From Anastatus disparis (Eukaryota > Arthropoda > Insecta > Hymenoptera > Eupelmidae), in NCBI GenBank assembly GCA_017163975.1, contig JAFFSR010000084.1:645501-709500 (forward strand): a stretch of DNA of 64,000 nucleotides. Direction: 5' to 3'. The translations under genes were made by a program, and so were the position numbers. This document shows positions 12,271-23,713 of this stretch, in pieces. Positions within the stretch are counted from its first letter, which is position 1; the number at the start of each line of letters is the position of its first letter. The notes beneath the pieces were generated by a model. That model was not told the origin of the DNA. It did no database searches and was given only the letters and a program-made list of their open reading frames with translations.

Positions 12271-14094
12271 TGTAACGGTTATTTATTACACGTTACAAAA
12301 GAAATTAGATTTTAATTCAATTTAATTTTTAGCTAAATCTATGTACTATTGTTAGAATACGGGGCTGCTAGAATTTATATTAAATATGATGAACTAGCAA
12401 CAGACTTCGGCAAAGCTAGCTAGTATTTTAGATTGATGTGCGACGGAGGATTTCTCTATCAGCTTGTCGCTGCGCGTTTCTCTCTCCTTTTCTTTTACCT
12501 GATCGAGAGACGCGATGCCGCTAGCACAGTTCTCCTTATTTATATGAGGTTTAACTCTCCTAGTTAAACCTATTTAATACTTTATGTAGGAAATATATAT
12601 ATTTTACTATAATAAAATAAATAAGGATCGCGGAGGCGTCGGGGTAAGCAACATGTATAGGCTTTATATATAATATTCACATGCAATAGATAGAATCAAG
12701 ACTTTACATTTAACACAAATTTATTAAGAGTAATAAAGAAAAATACAAAATCAAGAATTGTAACGTAAATGACAAAGTAAAAGAAATAATTAACTAATAT
12801 GACAATGTTTGAATTTACAATAAAGATATTCTCTAGAAAGAGCGAGCAATAGGGGAGGGCGCAAAGCGAACTAACTAGGAGAGTATCACACCTCCGGATC
12901 ACGGATTTTGCTCAAACTTTGGGATAAGTTTTCAGATGGTAAAATATAAAAAAAGCTAAAATTATAGTCATAAACACTCAATATTTCCCTAGTTACAGGC
13001 AATTGAAAAAAATCACTAAAAAAGTTACTAGATTTTTAAACGCGTATAGTTCTTCAGCATTGATAGCTAGAAGCTTAAACCTTTTTTTAAATTAAAGCTG
13101 AGCTTAAATCCTTTCGAAATCATAGTTATAGCATGTAAAAATATTATTTTTTCCCAAAGTTATAGCGTAATAAGGATTGGACCTGAATTTTTATTTAAAA
13201 ATATTAATTAATAATAAAAGCTAAAATTAGGTCCAATCTTTATTACGCTATAACTTTAGGAAAAAATAATATTTTGATATGTTGTAACTACTGTTTCGAA
13301 AGGATTTGAGCTCAGCTTTAATTTAAAAAAAGGTTTAAGCTTCTAGCTATCAATGCTAAATAACTATATGCGTTTAAAAATGTAGTAACTTTTTTAGTGA
13401 TTTTCTTCAATTGTCTGTAACTAGGGAAATATTGAGTGTTTATGACTATAATTTTAGCTTTTTTCATATTTTATCATCTGAAAACTTATCCCGAAGTTTG
13501 AGCAAAATCCGTGATCCGTGGTGTGACACTCTCCTAGTAAGCTACCTTATAACACTAGTAATATCACGCACGCACTTTCTAACGTAAAGTTTCTACGAGG
13601 GAAGAAACCTTACTTCATGAAACTTACAATTACTTACGACAACGTCGAGAAGCTTCTCTTACACCGAAGACTCTACGTTGATCGCTCGCTCGTTGGCCAA
13701 CGGTCGCAACGCTGTAGCAATCCTGGTCGCGGGAGCTAGTCAAAGCACGCTCTCGAGAAGTTGTCCCTAGACGAACAAAGGCCGCTATCTTCCTTAATCA
13801 GGATAACACTTAGGTTTGATAATGCACGTGTCTCACGGCTCGTATAGAAGCACGAGTCCTGACACGGAATCAATGCACTAACAAATATTATCGATTATTG
13901 GCACCTATTGCAATGTGCTCTCAACGACTGCCGGAAAAGGTCTGACGCGCCTTGTGGTCGACTCAGCGTTCTTCCCTTGATGGTCAGTAAGTTACGTATT
14001 TCTTCGCGTAACTCTGACGGCTTGTATGACCGCGCGCACGTCGTATATTATCTACTGCTCGCGCGATATTCAAACACGGTAAAATACCGTGACA
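12271..14094 (-). repeat. Gypsy-1 3' LTR (contains a MITE)
   Basis: Aligns with 20391-21546 except for the 663-bp insertion at 12875-13537 and its duplicated TAA. In element sense a TATAAATA lies at plus positions 12540-12547 and AATAAA is close to the LTR end. Without the MITE its length is about 1.16 kb, matching the other LTR. Confidence 0.92.
12875..13537. mobile_element. 663-bp foldback MITE with TAA target duplication
   Basis: Almost the whole element is one palindrome: arms of about 305 bp each, centre near 13180-13230. Ends are CTAGGAGAGT...ACTCTCCTAG. TAA occurs directly before (12872-12874) and after (13538-13540), while the other LTR, lacking the element, has a single site, so the 3-bp duplication is shown directly. 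A 3-bp TNA duplication suits PIF/Harbinger-type MITEs, but the superfamily is an inference. No ORF. Confidence 0.92.
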
Positions 14095-14104
14095 TCCCTC
14101 CGCC
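14095..14104 (-). promoter_or_regulatory. Gypsy-1 polypurine tract
   Basis: Plus-strand TCCCTCCGCC immediately outside the 3' LTR reads GGCGGAGGGA in element sense, the expected primer for plus-strand DNA synthesis. Confidence 0.7.
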
Positions 14105-17012
14105 AGACGCAGCATAACCGGGTTTGCTGCTCTGTATAACGCGCGTGAGGTGTGTGACAGCTTTATCTTCTTTCCTTTTTAATAATTTAGGAGGGACTGG
14201 CTGTCGACCATAGTTTAGCAGTGCAGGGCTAGTACCTGTAGTGCTTTGTTTGGCCGTATTATATGCGAAGATTAATTCTGGCAGTTTTTCGTCCAAAGAG
14301 CGATGGTTTTTATCAATAAATGCGGTGATCATTGTTTGTATAGTCCGGTTTATCCTTTCGACCGGATTTGCCTGAGAATGGTAAGTAGGAGTGGTGTTAT
14401 GATACACTCCTACTTCGTTCAGGTATTTATCTATCGTCTGATTCCTGAACTCTGAGCCATTGCCAGATAGGAAGACCTCTGACGTACCAAATCTTTCTTA
14501 CGATTCTTTCTTTTAGTGATTTTAAGATCGTAGGCGCATTTGCTTTTCTAATCGGTATGCACTCTACCCATTTAGTGAATACGTCTTCGAAAATCAACGC
14601 ATATTGGTAGCCTTGTTTGCTTTTTGGGAAAGGGCCGGTTATATCACCTGCTACCACTTTTTATGGGCCTAATACTTCTCTCTTGGCTATTAAGCCAGCA
14701 GGTAATTTTTGTTCTACTTTACACTGCTGGCAGATCTCACAGCTCTTGACATATTGAAATACCGTTTTCTCAATATATGGCCAATAATAATATTGTTTTA
14801 TTCTAGCTGTAGTCTTATCTCGGCCTAAATGACCAGCTGTTGGCTCATCGTGACATTCTTGCAGTGCTTCTGCTCGATGTTCTTTGGGTACTACGATTTT
14901 CCATGCATTGTCGTCTCCTAGCGTTTCTTGTGTGAACCTGACCGGTGCATAGCGATAAAACTGACCTCCGATTATTTTCCATCTCGGAAAGTTGCTTGGG
15001 TTACTTAATACTTGATTGAGAAGTTTCTTATACCAATCATCGTTAGTTTGCGAAGCCCAGCTTAGTGCAATCAAGTGTGAGTCGCATTCTAATAAATCTT
15101 CGTGCATGCGTGATAACGCATCGGACACGTAATTTAGAGCACCTTTCCTGTGCTCTACGGTATAAGAATAACCCTGCAACTCCAGCACCCATCGCACTAG
15201 CCTGCCCGTTGGATTATGTAAGTTACATAACCAACGTAAGCTACTATGGTCCGTTATGATCTTAAAATCGTAGCCTTCTACATAACAGCGAAACTTCTTA
15301 ACTGCCCACATGACGGCCAAGCATTCTCGTTCTGTAACACTGTAATTTCGCTCTGCACTGGACATGGTATGACTAGTGAATTCTAATACCCGCTCTTCGT
15401 TGTTTACAACTTGCAAAAGTACTGCTCCCAAACCTGAGTCACTTGCATCTGTTTGTATGACAAATTGCGAGTCGAACTGGGGACGATGCAATAATGGAGC
15501 AGATGCTATTAAAGCTTTTATCTGCTCAAAAGCAATCTTCTGATCGCTTGACCATACATACTTACAGTCCTTTCTTGTAAGTCTGGTCTGTGGCTCTGCT
15601 AACGTAGCGAAACCTTTCAGGAATTTTCTGTACCAGGAAGCCATACCAATAAAACGTCTCAACTGTTTTAAGTTTTTAGGAGCTGGGTATTTAATAATGG
15701 GTTTAATCTTTTCTGGATCTGGCTTAAAACCATCTCTATTTATTAGAACACCCAGATATTTTACCTCTTCTCGGCAAAATATGCTTTTCTCATGACTGAT
15801 CGTGAGATCTGTAGCTTTGATGCGCAGTAATACCTTCTCGAGCCACTTCATATGATCATCGAACGTCTCAGTTGCGACAGTGATATCGTCTAGATATGAA
15901 AATGCATAAGGCTGGAGCTCTGGACCTATGTCCTTTTCGATTAATCGTTGAAAGGTCGCGCCAGCGTGGCTAAGGCCGTACGGCATACGTTTAAATTAGA
16001 AAAGGCCCATGCCAGGTACCGTAAATGCCGTTTGAGCACGTGAATTTTCTTTCATCCTAATGTGATGATAAGCACTGCTCAAATCCATTGTAAAGGTGTA
16101 TCTTGCTTTCTGCAGTTTACGCAAGATATCATCCATTCTTGACAATGGATACGCATCAGGTTTTGTAACTGCATTAACTTTCCTAAAGTCAATACAAAAT
16201 CTGAATTTGCCATTCGGCTTCTTAACCCTGACCACTAGGCTTGACCAGCCGCTTATTAAGGGTTCGATAAAATCTGCTGTAAGTATTTCATTGACCTGTT
16301 CGTGCATCCACTCTTCGACCTTTTTAGACACAGGGTAATATTTCTGTTTAATTGGCCGAGCAGATCCTGCATCGATTTTAATTTCGATCTAGTCCATACA
16401 GCCTATAGGAGTATCATCTTCTCCTAAGATTTTTATCACTAAACTCTTAACACGAGCTCGATCAGCGGCTGATACATCAGCTAAACCTACTAATTCTAAC
16501 TTAGCAACATGCATCTGTCTAAGCGCTGCTACTTCTAAATTTACTTTCACATAAGTACCCTTAAGAGAAAGTTTATTTTCACAGGGGTCAAACATAGCCT
16601 TAAATGCTCGAATAAAATTTCCTCCTAGATAACATGGTTCATCTAGGGTCGGCATGATCACAGAACGGATTGTCTTTGTAATATCGCCTACTGTAAATGG
16701 GAGGTCAACATAACCTACTAACGAGCATGATCTACCATCTGCTACTTTAGCAAATCTACCTGTAGCTGGTATCAAAGGTGCGTTGCAGGCTGCTGCTAGT
16801 TGCAAGCCCGTAGAGTTCATGACCGTACGTGATCCACCTGGGTCATATAAGGCTTTTATACGGTAATCTCCGATCACTACCGTAAGCCACCATCTAGCTT
16901 CATCATCGATATCTGATTGCAGATGTTCTTCCTGTTCACTTGTCTCTGCCTGACAAGTGCGAGACTCGCTCTGCTCTGCTACTAAGGTTTCCGGTAACTT
17001 CTTGTCTACCAT
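14095..17012 (-). pseudogene. Gypsy-1 pol: protease, RT, RNase H, integrase (broken)
   Basis: Element sense, from 17012: retropepsin-like region with ALYDPGGSRTV where D[ST]G is usual; RT with RFCIDFRKVN, FTMDLSSAYHHI and SYLDDITV; RNase H (IQTDASDSGLGAVLL; ITDHSSL); HHCC zinc finger (HLGRD...CEICQQC); integrase core (GDITGPFP; HSQANPVERINR). In-frame stops at 16389-16391, 15996-15998 and 14661-14663, and a frame change near 14500. The second integrase acidic residue is lost: the usual DNG[ST]EF block reads GNGSEF. Integrase also ends prematurely: its frame runs into the PPT and LTR without the usual C-terminal domain, so a deletion removed the 3' end of pol. Dead element. Confidence 0.92.
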
Positions 17013-17071
17013 CTTTCTAGTAGAGAATTCTGAGGTCTCGTAGTCCTCGTTGGAAACAGTAGGTACCTAGT

Positions 17072-18962
17072 CTACTTATTCCCTTGCCCTTTTCCCGCAA
17101 ATTGTGGGCAAGACCATCGCGTATATCCAGGTAGACCACAGCGGTAACAACTAAGGTTAGGGTTTCGATTTGTTGTACCTCCTTGATTACCCATGTTGGC
17201 CTTATCTCTATCTGGGTTTCCTATCTGATTTTCCTTTTGATTTTGACTTTGCTGCTCAGAGTTACCATTCTCTTGCTTAGGTTTTCGTGGTGGTCTCTTA
17301 GAATTTTGTTGATTTTTGTAAGAGTTTTTACGTGGTGTGTTTGGCGAAGCTTGTCCAGACTGATTTATATTATGAGGTTCAGGTTGCCTGTCTCTGCCTT
17401 CGGACATCTTATCTAACCGAGAGATTATTTGCATCATCATTTTAGCTATATTCAACTGTTCGGATGCCGGTGGTTTTTCTTGTATTGCGGCGACCTGGTG
17501 TTTATTCTCTTTTCGTTTGGGCATAGGACGGTAAGCTACGTCAAATAATAAAGAGTGTTCCGGCAGAGGAGGTGGCCTATATGCTCTCTCTGCATCTATT
17601 GTTAGTTCAGCTTTAACTGCTTTTTCTAGGAGTGACTCCACCTCCACAATTTCATCTCTTCTTACCATACGTTGAATCTCAGGTAAGAGATTGCGGTGCA
17701 GCAGATCGAGTTGTTGTCCTAAATCTGGTAATGGAACCTGTTTTAATATAATTGCTTGTAGGCACGTTATATAATCACGCACAGGTTCTTCTTTACCTTG
17801 TGTGCGTCTATTTGCTTCAGATCGCAATCTTTGTTGAAAGCGTCTACTATGTCCATACCAACGTAGCTTCTTTAAATTCAGCCCAAGTATTCCACCAATG
17901 TCTGTTATTTCTGTACCACGTGGCTGCTACATCTGATAACAGTTCGGAGAGCGAGGATAATAAGTCGCTTTCGCTAAGTTTAGCCAGCGCTCGACACTCC
18001 TCAACTCTAGTTAAAAAGAGGTCTATACTTTGGCCTCGCTCGCCAGAAAATGTAACATTCCAGCGTCGCACTATGTGACCTACGTCTGTATTTTTATTTG
18101 CATTTGCTGGACGGTCACTCTGCCTGGTCAGATTAGCATTATCCGTCGCACTGTTTGCAGTGTGAGGGGTCCCCTCCCCCGCGACTGCGCCTGCTCCCGC
18201 AGCACCTGTTGACATTGTATTATCATCACGTCTTATGGGGGTGCTACTGCGACTATTAATGATGCTGAATGTATCTTGAAATCCAACGTGTGCATTACGT
18301 CCTGCATTCTGCTGATTTTGCTGGTCGTATAGCCTAGTACTTGACGACGTAGGATACGCAGGTTCGTTGGGCTTTTGCCTGAAATATGCCATTTCTTGTG
18401 TTAGCGTGGCCACTTGTCTATTCAGTGCTTCTAGATAGTTCAATAACTCCCTTAATATTCCTGGGAATCTCTCTGTTTCTGTATTATTTTTAGGCATACT
18501 TTGCTGAGCACTTTGCCTGTTATCTTGCGTCTGAACGTTATGCGCTCTGTTTTGGGCAATATTTGCTAAAGTAGCGTTTGAATTTTGTGCCACATTTGGG
18601 TCCTTTGCCAATATGGTGGGTGGGTGTTCCTCGTTTGGATCCACGTTATCATCATAGATGGTAGATCCTGTTTTCTCGAACATAGTTCTTTCGATGAACT
18701 GCTTCCTGACCGAAAGGCGGCGTTGTCGTGTCGCCTTTTCGTCCTCTGTAGGATTTGATTGCTCAAAGTCCACCGCTGTATAATTACCTAATAGCCATTG
18801 AACTAATCGGTTTGCCTGTTCGAAAGGAAACCCTTCTTGCTTCAATTCTAACGTTTAAAGCATATCTATTAAGTCATCTTCAGACAAGCCTGTTGCCCAT
18901 TTATGGACCTTTATAGCGGCAGCTTTGTGATTTTTGTCGACCGTTATCTGTTGTGTAGCCAT
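17072..18962 (-). pseudogene. Gypsy-1 gag (stop near N-terminus, one frame change)
   Basis: ATG at 18962-18960 opens a MATQQITVDK N-terminus. An in-frame stop lies at 18855-18857, and the long frame then runs 18845-17847 and, after a frame change near 17850, 17827-17072. The middle is Q/N/T-rich linker, followed by a Gypsy capsid-like region (WNVTFSGERGQSIDLFLTRV; FKEATL) and a basic Q/N-rich tail. The nucleocapsid zinc knuckle reads CYRCGLPGYTRWSC, so the zinc-binding histidine of CX2CX4HX4C is replaced by Tyr. The total of about 630 codons is usual for large insect Gypsy gags. Confidence 0.88.
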
Positions 18963-20370
18963 CTTGATAAATATTGCTATCTTCTTTCTTGGTATATTTT
19001 CTATTCATATAAGTCGCACGCTGTTTCACTAACGCTCACTGTGTGTGTGTACGACGTTTATTTTTCTAAAGAAAATTATATTACTGATCGTTTGTATATG
19101 GTTATAATAGAACCATGTACATACATAACAGTTAAAATTTATTATATATGTATATATATTAAAATTTAATTGTTTTGATTTTTGGATTTATACTAGAATT
19201 TCGAGTAATTACAATTAATTTATCAAATTAAAAATGCAAAATATTACTAAACAAAATTTTGTAATATTAGTCAATTTAAAATACAAAATATTAATATATA
19301 TAACTAAATCAAGAAATCTGTGCGTTCTTAAACTTTAGTTAAAAATGCACACCCAACTGTGTAGGGACAATTTATTTATTTTACATGTGTATCTAACGTG
19401 TAGTGTAGAAGGCAACTTTAATTTAGTCTTCGAGAAAATTCTAAAATTTCTCCACAACACACACAGCGCCGGCCGATTGCCGCACTACGAGCTGGCAGTC
19501 GTTGATGAGAGAGAAAGGAAAAATAAAAAATTTCCACTATGTGTAAAAATAAAAATTTTAAATTTTAAATTTTACTTATTACCAAAAAAAAATTTTCTGG
19601 CCCTTGAATATATATAAAAAATTTTAATTTTTCTTCAATTAAATATTATATCAAAATACAAAAAAAAATTTTAATGTCAATGATATTAAATTATTCTATA
19701 TTAAAGGGTTATTTTTGAACTGATTTAATTTCAACTTCCTCGTTAGCTGAAATCAATATTTCTCTCTCACCGTTAAATTTTATAATTTACTATTAGCGAC
19801 CTGTTCGATAAGAGGTTTATACACAACGACGCACTATTCCGATTCTTAGAAAATCTCAACTGCCTGTTCGCTTTTTCACATAAAACGAATTGTAAGACAT
19901 ACAGAGTTATATCTTTTATCTCTGTCACTATGCTTTTAAAGCGCGAGAATGTCTGCGCGTTATGGAAGTAAATGAAATTTTTCGCTGGGACACGTGGGGA
20001 CAGAAATTTGTAACAGCTAAACGACAAAAAAAACATTTTAATAGATACCTAGCAATTTTAAACTATTTTATTTTTCAAAAAAAAGACAATTTAATATTAA
20101 TTTTATTTTTCACAACGTAAAAAAAAAATTTAACGTCAATTCTAAATTTATTTATCTTTGAGTAAGAATAATTTTGCTTACCAAAAGAAAAAAGTTTCTT
20201 GACACGTGCTATCTTCAATATTGAACTTCATAGCAAAACGCCATCTTTAATAAAAAGTCTCTTATGAACAACGCGAAGTCTGTTTGCGTCGACGCCAGCT
20301 ACACGCTCGACGCCATTTGCAAATTTCGATTTATTAGACAACGCGTAAAAGCCTGATCCCGCTGACGCAA
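18963..20370 (-). other. Gypsy-1 5' leader
   Basis: About 1.4 kb of AT-rich untranslated sequence between PBS and gag. No supported ORF on either strand. Nothing else recognised. Confidence 0.7.
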
Positions 20371-20387
20371 CTATTCATTGGGCGCCA
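20371..20387 (-). promoter_or_regulatory. Gypsy-1 primer binding site (tRNA-Lys type)
   Basis: In element sense TGGCGCCCAATGAATAG, three bases inside the 5' LTR. The first ten bases match the classical tRNA-Lys primer site TGGCGCCCAA; the rest does not. Confidence 0.75.
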
Positions 20388-20390
20388 TTT

Positions 20391-21546
20391 TGTAACTGTT
20401 ACTTATTACACGTTACAGAGGAAATTGGATTTTAATTCAATTTAATTTTTAGCTAAGTCTATGTACTTTTGTTAGAATACGGGGCTGCTAGAATTTATAT
20501 TAAATATGATGAACTAGCAACAAACTCCGGCAAAGCTAGCAAGTATTTTAGATTGATGTGCGACGGAGGATTTTTCTATCAGCTTGTCGCTGCGCGTCTC
20601 TCTCTCTCTCTCTCACCTGATCGAGAGACGCGATGCCGCTAGCACAGTTCTCCTTATTTATATGAGGTTTAACGCTCCTAGTTAAACCTATTCAATACTT
20701 TATATAAGAAATATATATATTTTACTATAATAAAATAAATAAGGACCGCGGAGGTGTCGGGGTAAGCAACAGGTACAGGCTTTATATATAATATTCACAT
20801 GCAATAGATAGAATCAAGACTTTACATTTAACACAAATTTATTAAGAATAATAAAGAAAAATACAAAATCAAGAATTGTAACGTAAATGACAAAGTAAAA
20901 GAAATAATTAACTAATATGACAATATTTGAATTTACAATAAAGATATTCTCTAGAAAGAGCTAGCAATAGGGGAGGGCGCAAAGTGAACTAAGTTACCCT
21001 ATAACACTAATAATATCACGATCGCACTTTCTAACGTAAAGTTTCTACGAGGAAAGAAACCTTACTTCATGAAACTTACAATTACTTACGACAACGTCGA
21101 GAAGCTTCTCTTACACCGAAGACTCTACGTTGATCGCTCGCTCGTTGGCCAACGGTCGCAACGCTGTAGCAATCCTGGTCGCGGGAGCTAGTCAAAGCAC
21201 GCTCTCGAGAAGTCGTCCCTAGACGAACAAAGGCCGCTATCTTCCTTAATCAGGATAACACTTAGGTTTGATAATGCACGTGTCTCACGGTTCGTATAGA
21301 AGCACGAGTCCTGACACGGAATCAATGCACTAAAAAATATTATCGATTATTTGCACCTATTGCAATGTGCTCTCAACGACTGTCGGAAAAGGTCTGACGC
21401 GCCTCGTGGTCGACTCAACGTTCTTTCCTCGATGGTCAGTAAGTTACGTATTTCTTCGCGTAACTCTGATGGCTTGTATGGCCGCGCGCACGTCGTATAT
21501 TATCTACTGCTCGCGCGATGTTCAAACACAGTAAAACACCGTGACA
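20391..21546 (-). repeat. Gypsy-1 5' LTR
   Basis: 1,156 bp without the MITE. It has a CT-dinucleotide run near 20600 where the 3' LTR has CTCTCTCCTTTTC. It ends GTGACA against the duplicated ATGT at 21547-21550. Confidence 0.92.
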
Positions 21547-21550
21547 ATGT

Positions 21551-22300
21551 CTAGAAAATAGATTAACGGTTTCATTAGTTTTAAAAGATAAAATTTTGAT
21601 CTAAAAATATAAGTTTTCAGTTGTAAGTTTTGAAGTTAAATTCAGCTTATACCTTTTAATTGTTAAGATATACTTGATCGCAACTGTGACTGTGTACAAA
21701 AACATTTAATCTACATTTCATAAATAACATTTTTAAAAATGAAAGTATATGAATAAACGCATTTGTTTTGTTAAATGTTATTTAAACATACAATTAATAC
21801 TCTTTATTTATTATTCTATTGTATGAAAGAATGTGCTATTGGAGTAATATTAAATATATATTAGTTTTTATTACTTACAATTATAAGTTAACCAATCGTA
21901 AAACCATTATATATACATATATTTAGTTTTTAATGTTGCAATTATAATTAAAAAAATTTTATAATGATTTAAAAAATAAATCCATTTTTCACAAATTAAA
22001 TCTGTTGACTACATTCAGTGTTTTTACTAATACATGTGTATATACATAGGGTTCATGACCTTGAGCCTCAATCATATTTATATTGTAAGTTAATTCTAGA
22101 CAATAATTTTAAGTTATTTTATGGTATACTTGGAAGAAATCTTTTTAAATTTGTAACAGAATACGTCTGCTACGTTTTTGTTTATACTATACTTTGTAAA
22201 GCAACGTACATAATGTATAAGTAAAAGATGTCAAACATATAAGGCTTGATGTGTGAGCGGTCCGTTCCCGTTCCAGTGGAACATCCATGGAACTGCTGAC
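21551..22300. other. AT-rich transposon interior, no gene seen
   Basis: Continues the AT-rich sequence that lies left of Gypsy-1. No ORF with motifs. It becomes distinctly less AT-rich from about 22240. Confidence 0.6.
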
Positions 22301-22306
22301 CACTAG

Positions 22307-22315
22307 TATATAAAG
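22307..22315 (+). promoter_or_regulatory. TATA-box candidate upstream of the hairpin array
   Basis: TATATAAAG followed about 20-25 bp later by AGTTGAGTCGAG, an Inr-like spacing. It lies ~110 bp before the conserved-loop hairpin array and would drive plus-strand transcription through it. Promoter activity is an inference from spacing only. Confidence 0.4.
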
Positions 22316-22420
22316 CCTTACGAATGCTAGTTGAGTCGAGTCTTGCTCCACCGTTGACCGGCTTCACTTCAACCAATCACTGGGTTATAGGGCGCAGTGG
22401 TTGAAAGATGTGTTATGCCT

Positions 22421-22791
22421 CTCATCACCAGGGGATTGCTTGTGGTGATGAGCTGGTACGACTAGACCACTTCCTAGGGGGAGCTGTTGAGTTTCAGCCA
22501 CCGGTTAGGGGATTGCTCGTGGCCTGTGTGAGAAACGGTACAGTAAGGTCTAAGGTTATAACATACGTGTTACAACCCGAACCCCCCTATTTCCTGTTTA
22601 CCTGCCGACGACGATTGTACAAACTAGGGGATTGCTCGTGGTCGTATGATTGTCAAGGTAACATCCTAGTTATCCTGCATAGAGTTTGTACTTGGATTGC
22701 AGTCAGGTGATTGCGCGTGACTGTAAAACGAGTCGGGCTAAAAACCGTTGATTGCGCTCTGTGCCAGGAGATTGCTTGAAGTGCAGTGAGC
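22421..22791 (+). repeat. Array of stem-loops with conserved loop GGGGATTGCTYG
   Basis: Six copies of a word RRNGATTGCKYK begin at about 22431, 22508, 22627, 22706, 22747 and 22766. Four sit in the loop of a hairpin by clear pairing: 22421-22452 (perfect 10-bp stem CTCATCACCA/TGGTGATGAG), 22499-22528 (8 of 9 pairs), 22697-22726 (9 pairs, TTGCAGTCA/TGACTGTAA) and 22756-22791 (9 pairs with a 2-base bulge). The 22627 copy lies within a wider stem (22610-22620 with 22644-22654, including G-U pairs). The 22747 copy has no clear stem. The stems differ completely in sequence while the loop word is kept. An ORF of 100 codons crosses the array but has no motif. Confidence 0.75.
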
Positions 22792-22849
22792 AAGTATACG
22801 AAATGCACTCCTAGTCCTACGCATGCGCGTTCGTGATTTGTTTGAACCG

Positions 22850-22945
22850 AGATAGAAATTAGCCAGATTATTATAACTTAATCTATAAAGAATAGAAACT
22901 AGCCAGATTATGGTAACTTGATTGATAAAGAATAGAAAGATACAT
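22850..22945. repeat. ~42-bp direct repeat, 2.3 copies
   Basis: Unit contains ATAGAAAYTAGCCAGATTAT and ATAAAGA, just downstream of the hairpin array. No coding content. ATTAAA words near 22967 and 23052 could be polyadenylation signals for a transcript from the TATA box at 22307, but this is speculative. Confidence 0.6.
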
Positions 22946-23344
22946 GTAAACTTGATGCGTAAATGCGTATTAAAGCCTGTTTAAGTGTAAAAATAGGAAC
23001 AACGTTATTTTCCGTTTGTTTCAGACTGCCGAATCCTGATGAAGCAGTTAATTAAAGACTACTTTATTTATATTCAATATTAACTTCACTTTATTTTCTA
23101 CTTTTGTTATTTTACTTAAGAATATATCAATTTGTTATCTTAATTATATGCTTTCTTTATTCCAATTACCCTTCCTCACGAATCCTGAAATGCTGAAGCT
23201 TCTGGTACCCTAACTGTAATTAGTAGCTTTGTTACAAATTAGAGCATCGATTTAATACTTAATATTTTATAATTATGCTTTGAGGTTATGAAGTTTAAAT
23301 CTTATTCTGTCTTTATCTCTCTTATAAGAAAAATAGACCAATGA

Positions 23345-23423
23345 GACAATCATTACTTGCGTTACATTCATAAACACGAACCTGAAGGTTGAATTTATGG
23401 ATCCAACTCAAGTAATGATTGTT
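23345..23423. repeat. Long single hairpin (about 79 nt), pre-miRNA-like shape
   Basis: CAATCATTACTTG at 23347-23359 pairs perfectly with CAAGTAATGATTG at 23409-23421. Inside, CATAAA pairs with TTTATG and AACC with GGTT around a TGAA loop, giving about 28-30 pairs with small internal loops. It could be a small palindromic element or a processed hairpin. No evidence of expression can be had from sequence. Confidence 0.6.
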
Positions 23424-23713
23424 ACGTGTCACATGCTTCATAACCAACGTAAGTAATACGAAGGACCCCAACCCCGCTGATATCACTACATAGAAGATTG
23501 CATAAGCAAGATAGCTTTTTTTAATACGCGATGGGGCTTTTTCTTCATTTTTCGATAAAGTTATTTGTTTTTGCAAAAACTTAATTCTTCGATTAGAAAA
23601 GGACGGAGTTACGTAACCTCCTCTTAAAGGTTGTAGCCAGTGTTTTTATTATTTTTCCTGGATTTCTTATATTTTTATACTTTAGCAAACAAGAACCCAC
23701 CAAAGAAGCAGAA

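Larger units (their letters stand above)
12271..21546 (-). mobile_element. Gypsy-1: complete-length but inactive Ty3/Gypsy retrotransposon
   Basis: The two LTRs lie in direct orientation and begin and end TGTAAC...GTGACA in plus-strand reading (TGTCAC...GTTACA in element sense). A 4-bp target duplication ATGT flanks the element (12267-12270 and 21547-21550). In element sense: 5' LTR (20391-21546), PBS, ~1.4-kb leader, gag, PR-RT-RNase H-IN, PPT, 3' LTR (12271-14094). There is no env. The LTRs differ at only a few percent of positions by eye, outside a MITE in the 3' LTR, so the insertion is moderately recent, yet pol carries stops and frame shifts. Confidence 0.93.

Noticed and set aside
22408..22710. 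100-codon ORF across the hairpin array
   Set aside because: No motif or signal; the paired stems explain the base composition better.
22421..22791. CRISPR array
   Set aside because: Repeats are unevenly spaced, the repeated word is only ~12 bases with non-identical flanks, and the context is clearly eukaryotic.
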